A program made the translations under genes and the position numbers. A model generated the notes under the pieces. That model had not been told where the DNA came from, searched no databases, and saw nothing but the letters and a program-made list of their open reading frames with translations. Positions 17,027 to 28,640 of a stretch of DNA of 64,000 nt are shown here, piece after piece (within the stretch, counting starts at the first letter, position 1; the number at the start of each line of letters is the position of its first letter). This stretch comes from Sphingobium fluviale. GTDB lineage: Bacteria > Pseudomonadota > Alphaproteobacteria > Sphingomonadales > Sphingomonadaceae. The stretch is taken from assembly GCF_004122115.1 (NCBI RefSeq), contig NZ_SBKP01000003.1, positions 62,001-126,000 of the forward strand. Reading direction: 5' to 3'.

Positions 17027-20000
17027 TGGCGGAGACGGCAGAAGACGCGTCGGGCAGAGAGGGCGCGCAGGATCGGGCGGCTGGCGCGTCGCGCCTGTGG
17101 CGGGCGGTGCGGGTGTCGCGCCGTGTCGTGACGGTGGCCGTGCTCGTGCTGCTCTTGGCAGGCATGAGCGGGCTGGCGTGGCTCGATAGCGCACCGGGCC
17201 ATCGTTTCGTCACGCGGCAGATCGCGGCATGGGCGCCGCAATCGGGCCTGCGGGTTTCCGTCGGGCGGATCGAGGGCAGCCTCTATAAGGATGCGTTGCT
17301 GCGGGATGTGCGCGTTTCGGACCCGCGCGGCGTCTTTCTGGAGGCGCAGGCCGTGCGGCTGGATTGGTGGCCGCTCGGCTGGCTTTCCAACCGGCTGGAG
17401 ATCGATACGCTGCATATTCCGCGCGCGAAGCTCCATCGCCTGCCTAAGCTGCGCCCCGGCAAGACGGGCAAGATACTGCCCGATTTTGACATTAGAATCA
17501 TGCGGTTAGCGGTCGATCGGCTAGAGATGGGCAAGGGCGTTACCGGCCATGCCGATGTGCTGAGCCTGTTGGGAGACGCGGACATTCGCGGAGGGCAGGC
17601 GCTGTTGGATATGCGACTCTCCTCGGTTTCCGGGCGCGACAGCCTGGTCCTGCTGTTGGATAGCCGGCCTGACGAAAACCGTTTCAACGTGGAAATAGCC
17701 ATAGACGCGCCCGCCCGCGGCCTGCTCGCCACGATGGCCGGATTGAAGCAGGACGCCAATCTGCGCCTCGAAGGAAAAGGCGACTGGGCAGCGTGGGATG
17801 GCCGCCTCGTCGCCACGCTGGATCGCAAGTCTGCCGCCGGGCTGGACATTCAACTGCGCAAGGGCGCGTTCCAGATCGAGGGGGCCGTGTCGGGTGCCGC
17901 GATCGCCACGCGCGGCGTGCTGGCGCGTCTCGCCTCGCCGCAAATGCAGGTTCGCGCAGAAGGGCGCTATGCCGATAAGCTGCTTTCGGGCACATTTTCC
18001 GCACAATCTGATGCGCTGGCGATCAGCCTCAAGGGCGGGCTGCATCTCAATGGCTGGGGCTATGACAACCTCTTGATAGATGTCGGTCTGCGCAAGCCCG
18101 GCGCTCTGCTGCGCAATTTCGATGCGCGTTCCCTCGTCGCGCGATTGCGGCTCAACGGGCCGCTTGATGAGGCACGGTTCGATTATCTGTTGAAAGCCGA
18201 TCAACTGCGTTTCGGCAAGACAGTATTGCATGGCGTGCGCGCCACGGGCGATGGCCGGGTTGGTGCGGGTGGCAGGCAGACGGTCATCCCGCTCTCCCTG
18301 TCTGCCGAGCGGATCGATGGGCAGGGGGATATCCTTGCCTCGGTGCTGCGGCGGATCAGCGTCACGGGGCTGTTGCAGAAGAACGGGGCTGTGATCACGT
18401 CAACACCGCTCAAACTAAGATCTGATCGGCTGAATGGCGAACTCGTGGCGCTGTTCGACCTCAGGTCCGGCCGTTATGATCTGGCGCTGACGGGCAACGT
18501 GCGTGGCGTGGAAATACGCGGGCTAGGCCTTGTCGATATACAGTCGCGCCTGCATGCCGCCCCCGGCGCACAAGGTGCGTTCAGCGTTTCAGGCACGGTA
18601 AGCGGTGTAGTGCGCCGGCTGGATAACAGCTTTCTGCGTACGCTGGGCGGTGGATTGCCAAGGGTGCAGACCAATATATCGTTGTCGCGTGACGGGCGTT
18701 TGCAGCTGGAGCGGCTTGCCCTTCGCGCGCCCCAGCTGATGCTCAATGGCTCTGGCGTGCGCAATCCCGATGGCACAGTACAGATCGCCGCAGCGGGGAA
18801 CCACGCGCGCTATGGCCCGGTGCAGATTATGCTTAGCGGAAAGCTGGACCGGCCCGCCGTGAAGGCGCTGCTTGCGCGGCCCATGAACGGCGTTGCGGGG
18901 CTGGCGGATGTGCGACTGGTGCTCGATCCTGATCCCGCAGGCTATATGTATGAAGCGCGTGGTCAATCGGCACTGGGGCCATTTGAGAGTACTGGCGCGA
19001 TTGAGCTGCCGCCTGGGGGGGGACAAAGTGCCATCCGCATCGGCAGCGTCCATGTCAGCGGATCTGAGGGGCAAGGCCGCTTGCTGATCGTTCCCGGTGG
19101 ATTGGCCGGGCGACTGTTGTTTGCGGGTCCGGTGCACGGTGTGGTGGACCTCATGGTAGAAAGCGGCGTTCAGAAGGCTTCGGCCTCGCTGCGTATCGAC
19201 AATGCCCATTTCGATGGCGTTGTGCCGGTGGATTTGCTGCGTGGGCGCCTCAAGGCCGAGCTGAGCCTGAACCCTGAAGGCGCGAATCTGGACGCCACAC
19301 TCTCAGGCAGCGCGGCGCAGATCGGTGGCTTTCGTATCAACCGCTTCGGGGCTGATGCGCATATGATAGACGGCGTGGGCAAGGTGCGCGCGACCATCCT
19401 CGGCCAGCGCGGGCGGCAATTTAATCTCCAGTTTGATGCCGATGTCGAACGGGATGAAATCGGTCTTGCGCTCTCCGGTACGCTGGACGGGAGAGGTATA
19501 TCTCTCGACAGGCGCGCGCAACTGCGGCGGATCGAAGGCGGCTGGGCGCTTGATCCTGTTACGTTGCGCTATGGCGGTGGCGCCGCACAGATCAAGAGCG
19601 CGCATTTCGGCAATGAGACGCGGTTTGATCTCGGATTATTGCATATGCCTCTTTCGTTGCTGGACCTGTCAAACAGCGACATGGGGCTGGCGGGGCTGGC
19701 GAGTGGAACCCTGAACTATGCGCATCCGCGCGGCGGCTTGCCGACGGGCAGTGCCCGCCTCACCGTTCGCGGCCTGAGCCGTTCGGGCCTTACGCGCACA
19801 TCTACGCCGGTTGATCTTGGCCTCAACGCTGATCTCGGCACGAACCGGCTTGCGATGCGCGCGGTGGTGACGCGGTCTGGCGTTTTGATAGGCCGAGCGC
19901 AGGCACTGATTACGCCGCTTGCGGGATCTGGCAGCATCATCGAACGGCTGCGGGCCGCGCCTGTTAAAGCGCAGTTGCGCTATGTAGGGCCCGCAGAAGC

Positions 20001-21243
20001 AGTGTGGCGCATGACGCGCATAGAGATTATTGATATTACGGGGCAGGCCTCCTTGCGTGCCGATATTAGCGGGACGGGCGCAAATCCGGTTATCTCAGGC
20101 GCATTGTTAACTCAGGATGCTGCACTGGAAAGCCCCGTGACTGGCATGCGGCTCTCGAAACTGCGCACTATCGCGCGGTTCGATGGGTCCAGGCTCGTGT
20201 TCTCCCAGATTGAAGGCGCTGTGCGCAACGGTGGATCGGTCAGCGGGCAGGGCAGTTTCGATTTTTCGCTGGGACAAGGTATCGGCATAGATATGGCGCT
20301 TCAGGCCAATAATGCCGAGCTGCTGAATCGGGATGACATCGGCGCAACCGTCAGTGGGCCTATCACTATCAGATCGGATGGCCGTGGCGGCGTCATCAGC
20401 GGCAATTTTGATGTAATACGTAGCCGTTTCATGCTCGGCCGCGCCGCTGCGGTGGCGCAAATTCCTGAATTGCAGATCATTGAGCGCAATGGCCGGCAGG
20501 GAGACTTTACACCTGTTGATCGTGGTGCTGCATGGAATGTCGATATTGAGGCGCGCGCGCGCAATCGCCTTATGGTAAGCGGGATGGGGCTGGCCAGCGA
20601 ATGGCGCATGAATCTTGCAATTGGCGGTAGCGTTACCAATCCCACGCTGGTCGGAAATGCTGAGATGGTGCGCGGTACTTATGATTTCGCAGGCCGTCGT
20701 TTCGATCTGACTTCCGGCAAGCTGCGTTTCGATGGCAGCGTACCCGCCAATCCAGAGTTGGATATTACGGCTGAAGCAGCGCTCAGCGGCCTCAACGCGA
20801 CTATCCATATCAGCGGCAGCAGCGCGGCGCCGATCATATCTTTCACCAGTGTTCCTGCCATGCCGCAGGATGAAGTGCTGTCTCGTCTGCTCTTCGGCTC
20901 CGGTATCACCCAACTTTCTGCGCCAGAGGCGTTGCAGCTTGCCTCTGCTGTCACCTCATTGCGGGGCGGCAAGGGAGGGCTGGATCCGATTAATGCGGTA
21001 CGTAAGGCGGCTGGGCTGGATCGGCTGCGTATTCTTCCCGCAGACCAGACAAGCGGGCAGGGCACTGCAATCGGCGCGGGAAAATATATTACCCGTCGCA
21101 TTTATGTTGAGCTTATCAGTGATGGGCAGGGCTATTCCGCTACGCGGCTGGAATATCAGGTTACACGCTGGCTTTCGCTGCTTTCCAGTATTTCTACACT
21201 AGGGCGCCAAAGTATTACCGCAAGAATTTCAAAGGATTATTAG
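17026..21243 (+). CDS. tamB: Translocation and assembly module protein TamB
   Basis: Large periplasm-spanning partner of TamA, 1405 residues. One N-terminal anchor helix (VVTVAVLVLLLAGMSGLAWL, residues about 28-50) is followed by a long beta-helical groove of AsmA/TamB type and the conserved C-terminal DUF490 domain, in which ELDITAEAALSGLNATIHISG and MPQDEVLSRLLFG are recognisable. Family proteins bridge inner and outer membranes and move lipids or assist barrel folding. It shares one base of its start with the tamA stop, so the two are translated together. Confidence 0.93.
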   Translation: MAETAEDASGREGAQDRAAGASRLWRAVRVSRRVVTVAVLVLLLAGMSGLAWLDSAPGHRFVTRQIAAWAPQSGLRVSVGRIEGSLYKDALLRDVRVSDPRGVFLEAQAVRLDWWPLGWLSNRLEIDTLHIPRAKLHRLPKLRPGKTGKILPDFDIRIMRLAVDRLEMGKGVTGHADVLSLLGDADIRGGQALLDMRLSSVSGRDSLVLLLDSRPDENRFNVEIAIDAPARGLLATMAGLKQDANLRLEGKGDWAAWDGRLVATLDRKSAAGLDIQLRKGAFQIEGAVSGAAIATRGVLARLASPQMQVRAEGRYADKLLSGTFSAQSDALAISLKGGLHLNGWGYDNLLIDVGLRKPGALLRNFDARSLVARLRLNGPLDEARFDYLLKADQLRFGKTVLHGVRATGDGRVGAGGRQTVIPLSLSAERIDGQGDILASVLRRISVTGLLQKNGAVITSTPLKLRSDRLNGELVALFDLRSGRYDLALTGNVRGVEIRGLGLVDIQSRLHAAPGAQGAFSVSGTVSGVVRRLDNSFLRTLGGGLPRVQTNISLSRDGRLQLERLALRAPQLMLNGSGVRNPDGTVQIAAAGNHARYGPVQIMLSGKLDRPAVKALLARPMNGVAGLADVRLVLDPDPAGYMYEARGQSALGPFESTGAIELPPGGGQSAIRIGSVHVSGSEGQGRLLIVPGGLAGRLLFAGPVHGVVDLMVESGVQKASASLRIDNAHFDGVVPVDLLRGRLKAELSLNPEGANLDATLSGSAAQIGGFRINRFGADAHMIDGVGKVRATILGQRGRQFNLQFDADVERDEIGLALSGTLDGRGISLDRRAQLRRIEGGWALDPVTLRYGGGAAQIKSAHFGNETRFDLGLLHMPLSLLDLSNSDMGLAGLASGTLNYAHPRGGLPTGSARLTVRGLSRSGLTRTSTPVDLGLNADLGTNRLAMRAVVTRSGVLIGRAQALITPLAGSGSIIERLRAAPVKAQLRYVGPAEAVWRMTRIEIIDITGQASLRADISGTGANPVISGALLTQDAALESPVTGMRLSKLRTIARFDGSRLVFSQIEGAVRNGGSVSGQGSFDFSLGQGIGIDMALQANNAELLNRDDIGATVSGPITIRSDGRGGVISGNFDVIRSRFMLGRAAAVAQIPELQIIERNGRQGDFTPVDRGAAWNVDIEARARNRLMVSGMGLASEWRMNLAIGGSVTNPTLVGNAEMVRGTYDFAGRRFDLTSGKLRFDGSVPANPELDITAEAALSGLNATIHISGSSAAPIISFTSVPAMPQDEVLSRLLFGSGITQLSAPEALQLASAVTSLRGGKGGLDPINAVRKAAGLDRLRILPADQTSGQGTAIGAGKYITRRIYVELISDGQGYSATRLEYQVTRWLSLLSSISTLGRQSITARISKDY

Positions 21244-21319
21244 CTTGTTAACCTTGCCGGTGTATTGCGCCCATAACAAAAGATAAAAGATGAGTGTGGG
21301 TGCGCGAGAGAGGATGCAC

Positions 21320-23092
21320 ATGACCATCAGAGCACTTGTTTCATATGCCACCGCAATATTTCTTGTACTCATGCTTGCTGCCATTGGCATAGGCGGCATG
21401 AGGATCAATGATATTCGCATGGGCGGCCCCATTCAGACGAACACGCAGCATGCGTCTGACCTCATAGCCGATATTTTGCCACCGCCCGAATATGTGATCG
21501 AACCTTACCTAGAAGCGTCTTTGCTTGCGCGCGATCCATCCAGCTATTCATTGCGGGCGCAGCGGCTGCAGAAGCTGCGCGCTGATTATGATGCGCGCCA
21601 CAGCTATTGGCTTGAGACGCATTTTGATCCGACACTGCAAAAGCACATTACACAGGATACGCACGAACCAGCCATGAAATTTTGGTCGGTGCTCGATTCG
21701 GAATTCCTGCCTGCCGTTCAGGCGGGGGATCAGGCGAGTATTGATCTTGCCTTTGCCGATCTGGCGGCTGCGTATGAAATACATCGCGGCAAGGTGGACC
21801 AGACTGTCCAGATGGCGCTCGACTATCAGCAGAAGCTCAAGAATGATGCTCAGAACCAGCTGGCAACGACCCTGACATTGCTTTTTGTGCTGGCAGGAGC
21901 GATGGTGGCCTTGTTTCTTCTTTTTTCCGGTTTCATCCAAGGCCGTGTGATCCGTCCTATCCGCCGTCTTGGGCAGCAGATGCGTGCTATGGCGCAGGGT
22001 GATCTGGTAGATATTAGCCGCGATGCCGGCCGTCAGGACGAGATTGGCGAGGCCGCGCGTGCGCTGGATGATATCGTTGTGTCAGTCGCTGAAAAGGCCG
22101 CCAAGGAAAGCCGCGAAAAGGCCGAGACACAGGGCATGATCGTGGAGGCTCTTGGCATTGCGCTGGAAAAGCTGCGCGCTGGCGTGCTGCATCATCGCAT
22201 CTCGGCGTCTTTCCCGGCGGAATATGTCAGCCTGCGTGACAATTATAACAAGGCTGCAGATTCAATGCGGCAGGCCATCGAAGAAGTCACTACTTCAGTC
22301 CATATGCTCAATAGCAGTGCCTCAGAGATAGATAGCGCAACGCAGGACCTCTCGCAGCGCACCGAGCATCAGGCGGCAAATCTTGAGGAAACTGCCGCCG
22401 CAATGCAGCAGCTTACCGGCCGCGTGGCAGAGGCTGCCTCAGCCTCTCGCACCGCTCATGGCACCGTGATCGATGTCCGCCAGCGAGCAGATGAAAATGG
22501 CGAGACGGTCAAGCGCGCCATTGAAGCTATGAGTGGCATCGAGGAGAGCGCTCATGCTATCGCGCAGATCACCAATGTTATTGATGGCATTGCATTTCAG
22601 ACCAATCTGCTTGCGCTAAACGCGGGGGTCGAGGCTGCACGGGCCGGGGATGCGGGCAAGGGCTTTGCCGTAGTGGCGAACGAGGTGCGCGCATTGGCTC
22701 AGCGTTGTTCGGATGCGGCGCGCGACATCAAGGCGCTGATTCAAGACAGCAATACGCATATTGATGGCGGCGTGGCTCTGGTGCGTGAGTCGGGCGAGGC
22801 CTTGCAACAGATCATGGACCGGGTAGGCAATATTTCCGGTTTGATCGAGATGATTGCCGACTCCGCCAACAGCCAGGCTGAGGGTGTGCAGCAGATCAAT
22901 GTAACGATTGGCAGCATAGACCGTATGACCCAGCAAAACGCAGCGATGGGCGAAGAGTGCAACGCGGCCGCGCGCATTTTGAAAAACGAGTCAGACAGAT
23001 TGCGCGATATGGTCGGCCGGTTCGACATTGGCTCCGGGCATATCGCTCATGGGTCTGATGCAACGAGGGTTAAGACGCGCCGCGCCGCCTGA
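21320..23092 (+). CDS. Methyl-accepting chemotaxis protein
   Basis: Inner-membrane receptor that controls CheA activity. About 590 residues: TM1 at residues 5-25, a periplasmic helical domain of roughly 160 residues, TM2 (TLTLLFVLAGAMVALFLLFSGF), a HAMP domain starting RPIRRLGQQM, and the cytoplasmic signalling domain with the hairpin tip GIAFQTNLLALNAGVEAARAG. ATG 21320 has GAGAGAGG 6 nt upstream; ATG 21290 in the same frame is possible. No che genes lie nearby and no CheB/R-binding NWETF-like tail is seen; it ends in a basic KTRRAA. The ligand is unknown. Confidence 0.9.
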   Translation: MTIRALVSYATAIFLVLMLAAIGIGGMRINDIRMGGPIQTNTQHASDLIADILPPPEYVIEPYLEASLLARDPSSYSLRAQRLQKLRADYDARHSYWLETHFDPTLQKHITQDTHEPAMKFWSVLDSEFLPAVQAGDQASIDLAFADLAAAYEIHRGKVDQTVQMALDYQQKLKNDAQNQLATTLTLLFVLAGAMVALFLLFSGFIQGRVIRPIRRLGQQMRAMAQGDLVDISRDAGRQDEIGEAARALDDIVVSVAEKAAKESREKAETQGMIVEALGIALEKLRAGVLHHRISASFPAEYVSLRDNYNKAADSMRQAIEEVTTSVHMLNSSASEIDSATQDLSQRTEHQAANLEETAAAMQQLTGRVAEAASASRTAHGTVIDVRQRADENGETVKRAIEAMSGIEESAHAIAQITNVIDGIAFQTNLLALNAGVEAARAGDAGKGFAVVANEVRALAQRCSDAARDIKALIQDSNTHIDGGVALVRESGEALQQIMDRVGNISGLIEMIADSANSQAEGVQQINVTIGSIDRMTQQNAAMGEECNAAARILKNESDRLRDMVGRFDIGSGHIAHGSDATRVKTRRAA

Positions 23093-23118
23093 TTCCCCGA
23101 CATTACCTGCCCCACTGA

Positions 23119-23158
23119 AAAGGCCCGGCGGCATTGCTGCCTCCGGGCCTTCTTTTTT
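23119..23158. terminator. Bidirectional rho-independent terminator between MCP gene and glnA
   Basis: AAGGCCCGG at 23120-23128 pairs with CCGGGCCTT at 23143-23151, followed by a T-rich run (TCTTTTTTCT). It ends the rightward MCP transcript; the A run on its left side could also serve leftward glnA transcripts. Confidence 0.85.
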
Positions 23159-23167
23159 CTATACAGG

Positions 23168-23275
23168 CTAGAGCATCGCACGCAAAAGTGGGAACCGGTT
23201 TTGCGCCAAAACGATACGACAACACAGAAACTTAGAGCGCGCTGACTGATCCAGATTTAATGCAGCGCGCTCTAG
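23168..23275. repeat. Palindromic repeat element, 108 bp (type 2, copy 2)
   Basis: Same length and layout as the element at 3635-3742: CTAGAGCATCG start, GTGGGAACCGGTTTTGCGCC core, then AGAGCGCG paired with CGCGCTCT and a closing CTAG. Differences between the copies are scattered, some compensating within the stems. It lies between convergent genes next to a terminator. Confidence 0.8.
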
Positions 23276-23281
23276 GCTGAA

Positions 23282-24694
23282 TCAGCCGCTGTAGTACATG
23301 TCGAACTCGACCGGGCTGGGCGTCATTTCCCAGACGGCTACATCTTCGCGCTTCAGGTCGATATAGGCCTCGATCTGATCCTTGGTGAACACGTCGCCCT
23401 TCAGCAGGAAGTCCATATCGGCTTCCAGGCTGTCCAGCGCCTCGCGGAGCGAACCGCAGACGGTCGGAACCAGCGATAGTTCTTCCGGCGGAAGGTCATA
23501 CAGGTTCTTGTCCATCGGATCGCCGGGGTGGATCTTGTTCTGGATGCCGTCCAGACCCGCCATCAGCAGCGCTGCATAGCAGAGATAGGGGTTGGCGAGG
23601 GCATCCGGGAAGCGGAACTCCACGCGCTTGGCCTTCGAGCCGCTGCCATAAGGAATACGGCAGGAGGCGGAACGGTTGCGGCTGGAGTAAGCGAGCAGCA
23701 CAGGCGCCTCATAGCCCGGCACCAGACGCTTGTAGCTGTTGGTGGTCGGGTTGGTGAAGGCGTTCAGTGCCTTGGCATGCTTGATGACGCCGCCGATGAA
23801 GTAGAGGCACATGTCGGACAGACCGGCATAGCCGTCGCCTGCGAACAGCGGCTTCTTGCCATCCCAGATCGACATATGGGTGTGCATGCCGGAGCCATTG
23901 TCGAGCTTGATCGGCTTGGGCATGAAGGTCGCGGTCTTGCCATAGGCCTGCGCAACCTGATGCACCACATACTTATAGATCTGCATGCGGTCTGCGGTCG
24001 TCACCAGCGTGCCGAAGGTCATGCCCAGCTCGTGCTGCGCGGCGGCGACTTCGTGGTGATGCTTGTCGCACGGCAGGCCCATTTCGAGCATGGTCGAAAC
24101 CATCTCGCCGCGGATGTCCATGCAGCTGTCGACCGGCGCTACCGGGAAATAGCCACCCTTGGCGCGCGGACGGTGGGCAAGGTTGCCACCCTCATATTCG
24201 CGGCCGGTGTTGGTGGGCAGTTCGATGTCGTCGATCTTGAAGAAGCTGCCATCGTAGCCGGTGGAGAACCGCACGTCATCGAACATGAAGAACTCAGCTT
24301 CGGGGCCGACATAGATGGTGTCGCCGATGCCGGTGGTCTTCAGGAATGCCTCTGCGCGCTTCGCGGTGCTGCGGGGATCGCGGGCATAGAGTTCGCCATT
24401 AGAAGGCTCGACGATGTCGCAGAACAGGATCATCATCGGGGTGGCGCTGAACGGGTCGATGTAAACAGCGTCCAGATCGGGCTTCAGGATCATGTCGGAT
24501 TCGTTGATGGCTTTCCAGCCCTCGATCGAGCTGCCGTCAAACATAAGGCCGTCGGCGAGTTCATCTTCACCCATCACGCCCGCGCACATGGTGAGGTGCT
24601 GCCACTTGCCCTTGGGATCAGTGAAGCGCAGATCGACCCATTCGATCTCCTTTTCTTCGATCATCTTGAGAATGTCTTTGGGCGAATTCGCCAT
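23282..24694 (-). CDS. glnA: Glutamine synthetase, type I
   Basis: ATP-dependent amidation of glutamate to glutamine; dodecameric cytosolic enzyme. The 470-residue protein has the GSI motifs [21 protein letters not shown], the metal and ATP block [25 protein letters not shown], and the adenylylation site [10 protein letters not shown] with Tyr at about 399. The matching adenylyltransferase gene glnE is at 57106, and PII is just upstream, so activity should be controlled by adenylylation. glnB and glnA are in the usual order with about 100 nt between them. Confidence 0.97.
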   Translation of the reverse strand: MANSPKDILKMIEEKEIEWVDLRFTDPKGKWQHLTMCAGVMGEDELADGLMFDGSSIEGWKAINESDMILKPDLDAVYIDPFSATPMMILFCDIVEPSNGELYARDPRSTAKRAEAFLKTTGIGDTIYVGPEAEFFMFDDVRFSTGYDGSFFKIDDIELPTNTGREYEGGNLAHRPRAKGGYFPVAPVDSCMDIRGEMVSTMLEMGLPCDKHHHEVAAAQHELGMTFGTLVTTADRMQIYKYVVHQVAQAYGKTATFMPKPIKLDNGSGMHTHMSIWDGKKPLFAGDGYAGLSDMCLYFIGGVIKHAKALNAFTNPTTNSYKRLVPGYEAPVLLAYSSRNRSASCRIPYGSGSKAKRVEFRFPDALANPYLCYAALLMAGLDGIQNKIHPGDPMDKNLYDLPPEELSLVPTVCGSLREALDSLEADMDFLLKGDVFTKDQIEAYIDLKREDVAVWEMTPSPVEFDMYYSG

Positions 24695-24794
24695 TTCTGC
24701 ATACCCTTTCTAAAGTTTCGACCGGACTTTCCCGGATCGGCAGTTCAAAAAATTTGTATTTGTTCAGGCTGGGACCAACCTGAAAAGAGACTGG

Positions 24795-25133
<339 letters not shown>

Positions 25134-25336
25134 TTAGCAAGCACCCCTTTTTCCTTCTGCGTCTCCGTATTGCGTCCCGACGTCATTCGCCTCACGGCTT
25201 ATGGATACAACGCGAACTCGCCCGATACGCGACTCGGAGAGGACTTTCCGCGATGCTGCGCGAAATGTCTATAATGCCCGTGATTCGAGCATGACAGTCC
25301 AGAAATGCCTGTTTTTTAGGCAGGTTGGTCAGGCGC

Positions 25337-26341
25337 CTATTCGCCCCTGATTTCCGTGAGTTTGCGTTCCCAGGCCAGAGCGTGGGCTATAATGGTGTCT
25401 AGATCGGCAAAGCGCGGTTTCCATGGAAAAGTCGCCATGATTGCGCTGTTGTCTGACACCAGAGAGGCTGGGTCGCCCGCCCTGCGGCCCTCGATATGCC
25501 GCTCAATCTTGAGGTTGGTCACGCGGTCGACTGCATCCAACACCTCCAGCACAGAAAAGCCCTTTCCATAGCCGCAGTTAAGGCGATGATTGCGCTGTGG
25601 TTCGTTGATCAGCGCCTCCAGCGCCAGCACATGCGCGGCGGCGAGGTCTGACACATGGATATAATCACGCACGCCGGTGCCGTCTTCTGTGTCGAAATCG
25701 GTGCCGAAAACGCCGACATGGCTGCGCTTGCCGAGAGCCGCCTCAACCGCGACCTTGATGAGATGGGTTGCGCCTGCCGTGGATTGGCCGGAGCGGGCCT
25801 GCGAGTCCGCGCCTGCCACGTTGAAGTAGCGCAGCGCGCAGTAATTCAGCGGATGCGCAGCCGAAACATCCGCCAGCATATACTCGGTCATCAGCTTGGA
25901 CATGCCATAGGGGTTGATCGGGCGCTGAGGGCAGCTTTCTGAAATCGGGCTTACGTCAGGCATGCCATAGGTTGCGGCGGTCGACGAGAAGATGAAATGC
26001 GGCACGCCGCATCGTACCGCGCTCTCAATCAATGTGCGGCTGTTCGCCGTGTTATTCTGATAATATTTGAGGGGGTTCTCAACCGACTCCGGCACGACGA
26101 TAGAGCCGGCGAAGTGCATGACCGCCCTCACATCATGCGCGCGCATCGCCGCCTCGACGGCAGCCTGATCCGCGATGTCAGCCTCAACCAGCGGCACGTC
26201 AGCCGGGATTGCGAAGCGGAAGCCGGTAGCGAGATTATCGACCACGACAACTGGCCAACCCGCATCGCGCAGTGCCAGCACGGCATGGCTGCCAATATAT
26301 CCGGCGCCGCCGGTGACGAGGACGGTTGGCTTGTTCGGCAT
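25337..26341 (-). CDS. galE: UDP-glucose 4-epimerase
   Basis: NAD-dependent interconversion of UDP-glucose and UDP-galactose, feeding polysaccharide synthesis. The 334-residue extended SDR shows VLVTGGAGYIGSH at the N-terminus, the catalytic Ser (FSSTAATYG) and YGMSK with the catalytic Tyr and Lys, and VRDYIHVSDLAAAHV. ATG 26341 is used because GGAG lies 9 nt upstream; an in-frame GTG at 26356 is less likely. About 200 nt with no visible gene separate it from glnB. Confidence 0.94.
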   Translation of the reverse strand: MPNKPTVLVTGGAGYIGSHAVLALRDAGWPVVVVDNLATGFRFAIPADVPLVEADIADQAAVEAAMRAHDVRAVMHFAGSIVVPESVENPLKYYQNNTANSRTLIESAVRCGVPHFIFSSTAATYGMPDVSPISESCPQRPINPYGMSKLMTEYMLADVSAAHPLNYCALRYFNVAGADSQARSGQSTAGATHLIKVAVEAALGKRSHVGVFGTDFDTEDGTGVRDYIHVSDLAAAHVLALEALINEPQRNHRLNCGYGKGFSVLEVLDAVDRVTNLKIERHIEGRRAGDPASLVSDNSAIMATFPWKPRFADLDTIIAHALAWERKLTEIRGE

Positions 26342-26427
26342 CACTTCATACTCCACAGCATCTGTCTGCTTCCCGGTTAGCGGGTAAGCGCCTGTGGATG
26401 CAATGCAGCAGAAATACGAAAAGCGCG

Positions 26428-28614
26428 TTAAGCCGCCGCTTTTTTCGCCGCGCTGTAAAAGCCTGTCCCATGTGCCGCCAGATCACGCAACTGCGCTGTG
26501 GGGGTGAAACGGTCGCCGTAATCGAGCACGAGCCTATCGAGCGTTTCAACTACTGCCTTAGTGCCTACCGTGTCCATATGGCTGAACGGTCCGCCAGTCC
26601 ACGGCGCGAAGCCCCAGCCGAAGATCGCGCCAATATCGCCGTCCTCAGGCGCCGTCAGCACACCTTCCTCATAGCATCGTGCGCATTCGATAAGCTGACG
26701 ATAGAGCAGGCGTTCCCGCACCTGCGCAGCCGACGGCTGTTGTGCGGCACGGGGAAAATGCTCTGAGAGGCCCGGCCAGAGGAATTTCGCGCTGCCATCT
26801 GCGGGATATTCATAATAGCCTTTGCCATTCTTCCGGCCCAGGCGGCCCAGCTCTACCACCATCTTCTCGATCACATTATCGGCAGCCGTCGCCTTATAGG
26901 CATCGCCCAGCGCTTTTTTGGTGGCGACCGTAATCTTGTGAGCAAGCTCGATCGACACCTCGTCTCCCACCGCCAGCGGGCCGACCGGCATGCCGAGCTG
27001 TTTGCCGACATTTTCGATCAGAGCGGGGTTCACGCCTTCCGCCACCATCTGTGCGCCTTCGCTTACATAGGTGGAGAAACAGCGCGAGGTGTAGAAGCCG
27101 CGGCTGTCGTTTACGACAATCGGTGTCTTCTTGATCTGTCGGACGAAATCGAGGGCTTTTGCTATGGCTGTAGCGCCCGTGTTTTCGCCTAGGATGATCT
27201 CCACCAGCGGCATTTTCTCGACCGGCGAGAAGAAGTGAACTCCTATGAAATTCTCCTGCTTGCTCCATGCTTTAGCCAGCCCGGTGATCGGCAATGTTGA
27301 GGTGTTGGAACCGAAGATCGTATCCGCGCCCAGCACCTTTTCCACACGCTGCGTTATTTCGGCTTTTACAGCAGGGTCCTCGAACACCGCCTCGATCACG
27401 AAATCGCATCCGGCAAGGTCCGCCGCATCGGTGACGGGCGTGACGCGGGCCAAGATTTCCGCCATCTTATCCGCCGTCATTTTGCCGCGAGAGACGCGCT
27501 TTTGCAGCTCCGCCTCGACATGGGCCTTGCCCTTCTCCGCAGAGGTCATATCCCGATCCAACAGGACCACCTCGATCCCTGCTTGCGCGGATACGGTGGC
27601 GATGCCCGCGCCCATCATCCCCGCGCCGAGCATCGCGAGCTTTTTGGTGGGGGAGGGCGCCACATCCGCAGGGCGGCGGGCGCCACGCTCTGCCGCCTGC
27701 TTGTTTACGAAGAGAGTACGGACCATGTTGCGCGATTGCGGCTGCGCGATCACTTTCGCGAAATATTTGCTCTCGATGCGGAGCGCCCGGTCCATCGGCA
27801 GTTGCAGGCCTTCATAGATGGCGGAGAGCAGGGCGATAGGCGCATTCATGTTGCGCTGGGCCTCTTTCTGCATCATGGGCACTGCGCCCATGAAGGTCTG
27901 GGCGAAGCCGGGGTGCATGGCAGAGCCGCCGCCGGGCACCTTATAGCCCTTGATATCCCATGGCTGGGCAAATGCGGCCGGATTGGCCTTAACCCATGTC
28001 TTGGCCGCTTCCAGCGCGGTTCCGGCTGGCACTACTTCGTCGATGAGCTTGAGGGCTGCACCCTCGGCAGGGGCGAATAGCTTGCCCTGAAGCATATACA
28101 TCAATGCGGTCTGCACGCCGGTGATGCGGGGCATGCGCTGGCTGCCGCCGCCGCCGGGGAAAAGCCCGACGAGGATCTCAGGCAGACCAAGCTGCGTCTT
28201 CGGATTATCACCGACAACCCGCCGGTGGCAGGCCAGCGCCAGCTCAAACCCGCCACCGACGCATATGCCCTCTATCGCGCAGGCGACCGGCTTGCCGCAG
28301 GTTTCAAGGCGGCGCAGCACGCGGTTGAGCTCAAACACGCGCGTGAACAGCGTAGCCATGTCGAGGCTTTTCCCCGGTGGGGGGAGGAGCATGCCCTCCA
28401 TTGCCTTCAAATCCATGCCGGCCATGAAGCCGCTGTCCTTGCCCGATGCAATCACCGCGCCCTTGATGGCGTCCTCGGCGGAAATCCGGTCTATCGCGGC
28501 CTCCAGATCGGCCAGAAACTGAGCGCCGATCACGTTCATGCTCTGGTCCGGGCAATCAATGGTGAGGGTGGCGATGCCGTCTGCATCGACATCGAAACGG
28601 ATGGTCTGTGTCAT
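26428..28614 (-). CDS. fadB: Fatty-acid oxidation multifunctional enzyme: enoyl-CoA hydratase / 3-hydroxyacyl-CoA dehydrogenase
   Basis: Carries out hydration and NAD-linked oxidation in beta-oxidation. The 728-residue protein begins with a crotonase domain ([18 protein letters not shown] oxyanion region; [18 protein letters not shown] with a catalytic Glu), then the 3-hydroxyacyl-CoA dehydrogenase NAD-binding motif [33 protein letters not shown], and two C-terminal dehydrogenase domains. ATG 28614 follows GGAGAGG; the frame stays open upstream through the thiolase gene but that part is noncoding in this frame. It is the second gene of a fadA-fadB operon, 26 nt after the thiolase stop. Confidence 0.94.
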   Translation of the reverse strand: MTQTIRFDVDADGIATLTIDCPDQSMNVIGAQFLADLEAAIDRISAEDAIKGAVIASGKDSGFMAGMDLKAMEGMLLPPPGKSLDMATLFTRVFELNRVLRRLETCGKPVACAIEGICVGGGFELALACHRRVVGDNPKTQLGLPEILVGLFPGGGGSQRMPRITGVQTALMYMLQGKLFAPAEGAALKLIDEVVPAGTALEAAKTWVKANPAAFAQPWDIKGYKVPGGGSAMHPGFAQTFMGAVPMMQKEAQRNMNAPIALLSAIYEGLQLPMDRALRIESKYFAKVIAQPQSRNMVRTLFVNKQAAERGARRPADVAPSPTKKLAMLGAGMMGAGIATVSAQAGIEVVLLDRDMTSAEKGKAHVEAELQKRVSRGKMTADKMAEILARVTPVTDAADLAGCDFVIEAVFEDPAVKAEITQRVEKVLGADTIFGSNTSTLPITGLAKAWSKQENFIGVHFFSPVEKMPLVEIILGENTGATAIAKALDFVRQIKKTPIVVNDSRGFYTSRCFSTYVSEGAQMVAEGVNPALIENVGKQLGMPVGPLAVGDEVSIELAHKITVATKKALGDAYKATAADNVIEKMVVELGRLGRKNGKGYYEYPADGSAKFLWPGLSEHFPRAAQQPSAAQVRERLLYRQLIECARCYEEGVLTAPEDGDIGAIFGWGFAPWTGGPFSHMDTVGTKAVVETLDRLVLDYGDRFTPTAQLRDLAAHGTGFYSAAKKAAA

Positions 28615-28640
28615 GATATCAATCCTCTCCGTTGTGCTGT

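Noticed and set aside
15065-17194. 709-codon open frame opposite tamA
   Set aside because: High-GC antisense artefact; no domain motifs, while the plus strand encodes a complete Omp85 protein.
25134-25336. Possible sigma-54 promoter for glnB-glnA
   Set aside because: No GG-N10-GC pair with the expected surrounding bases could be found.
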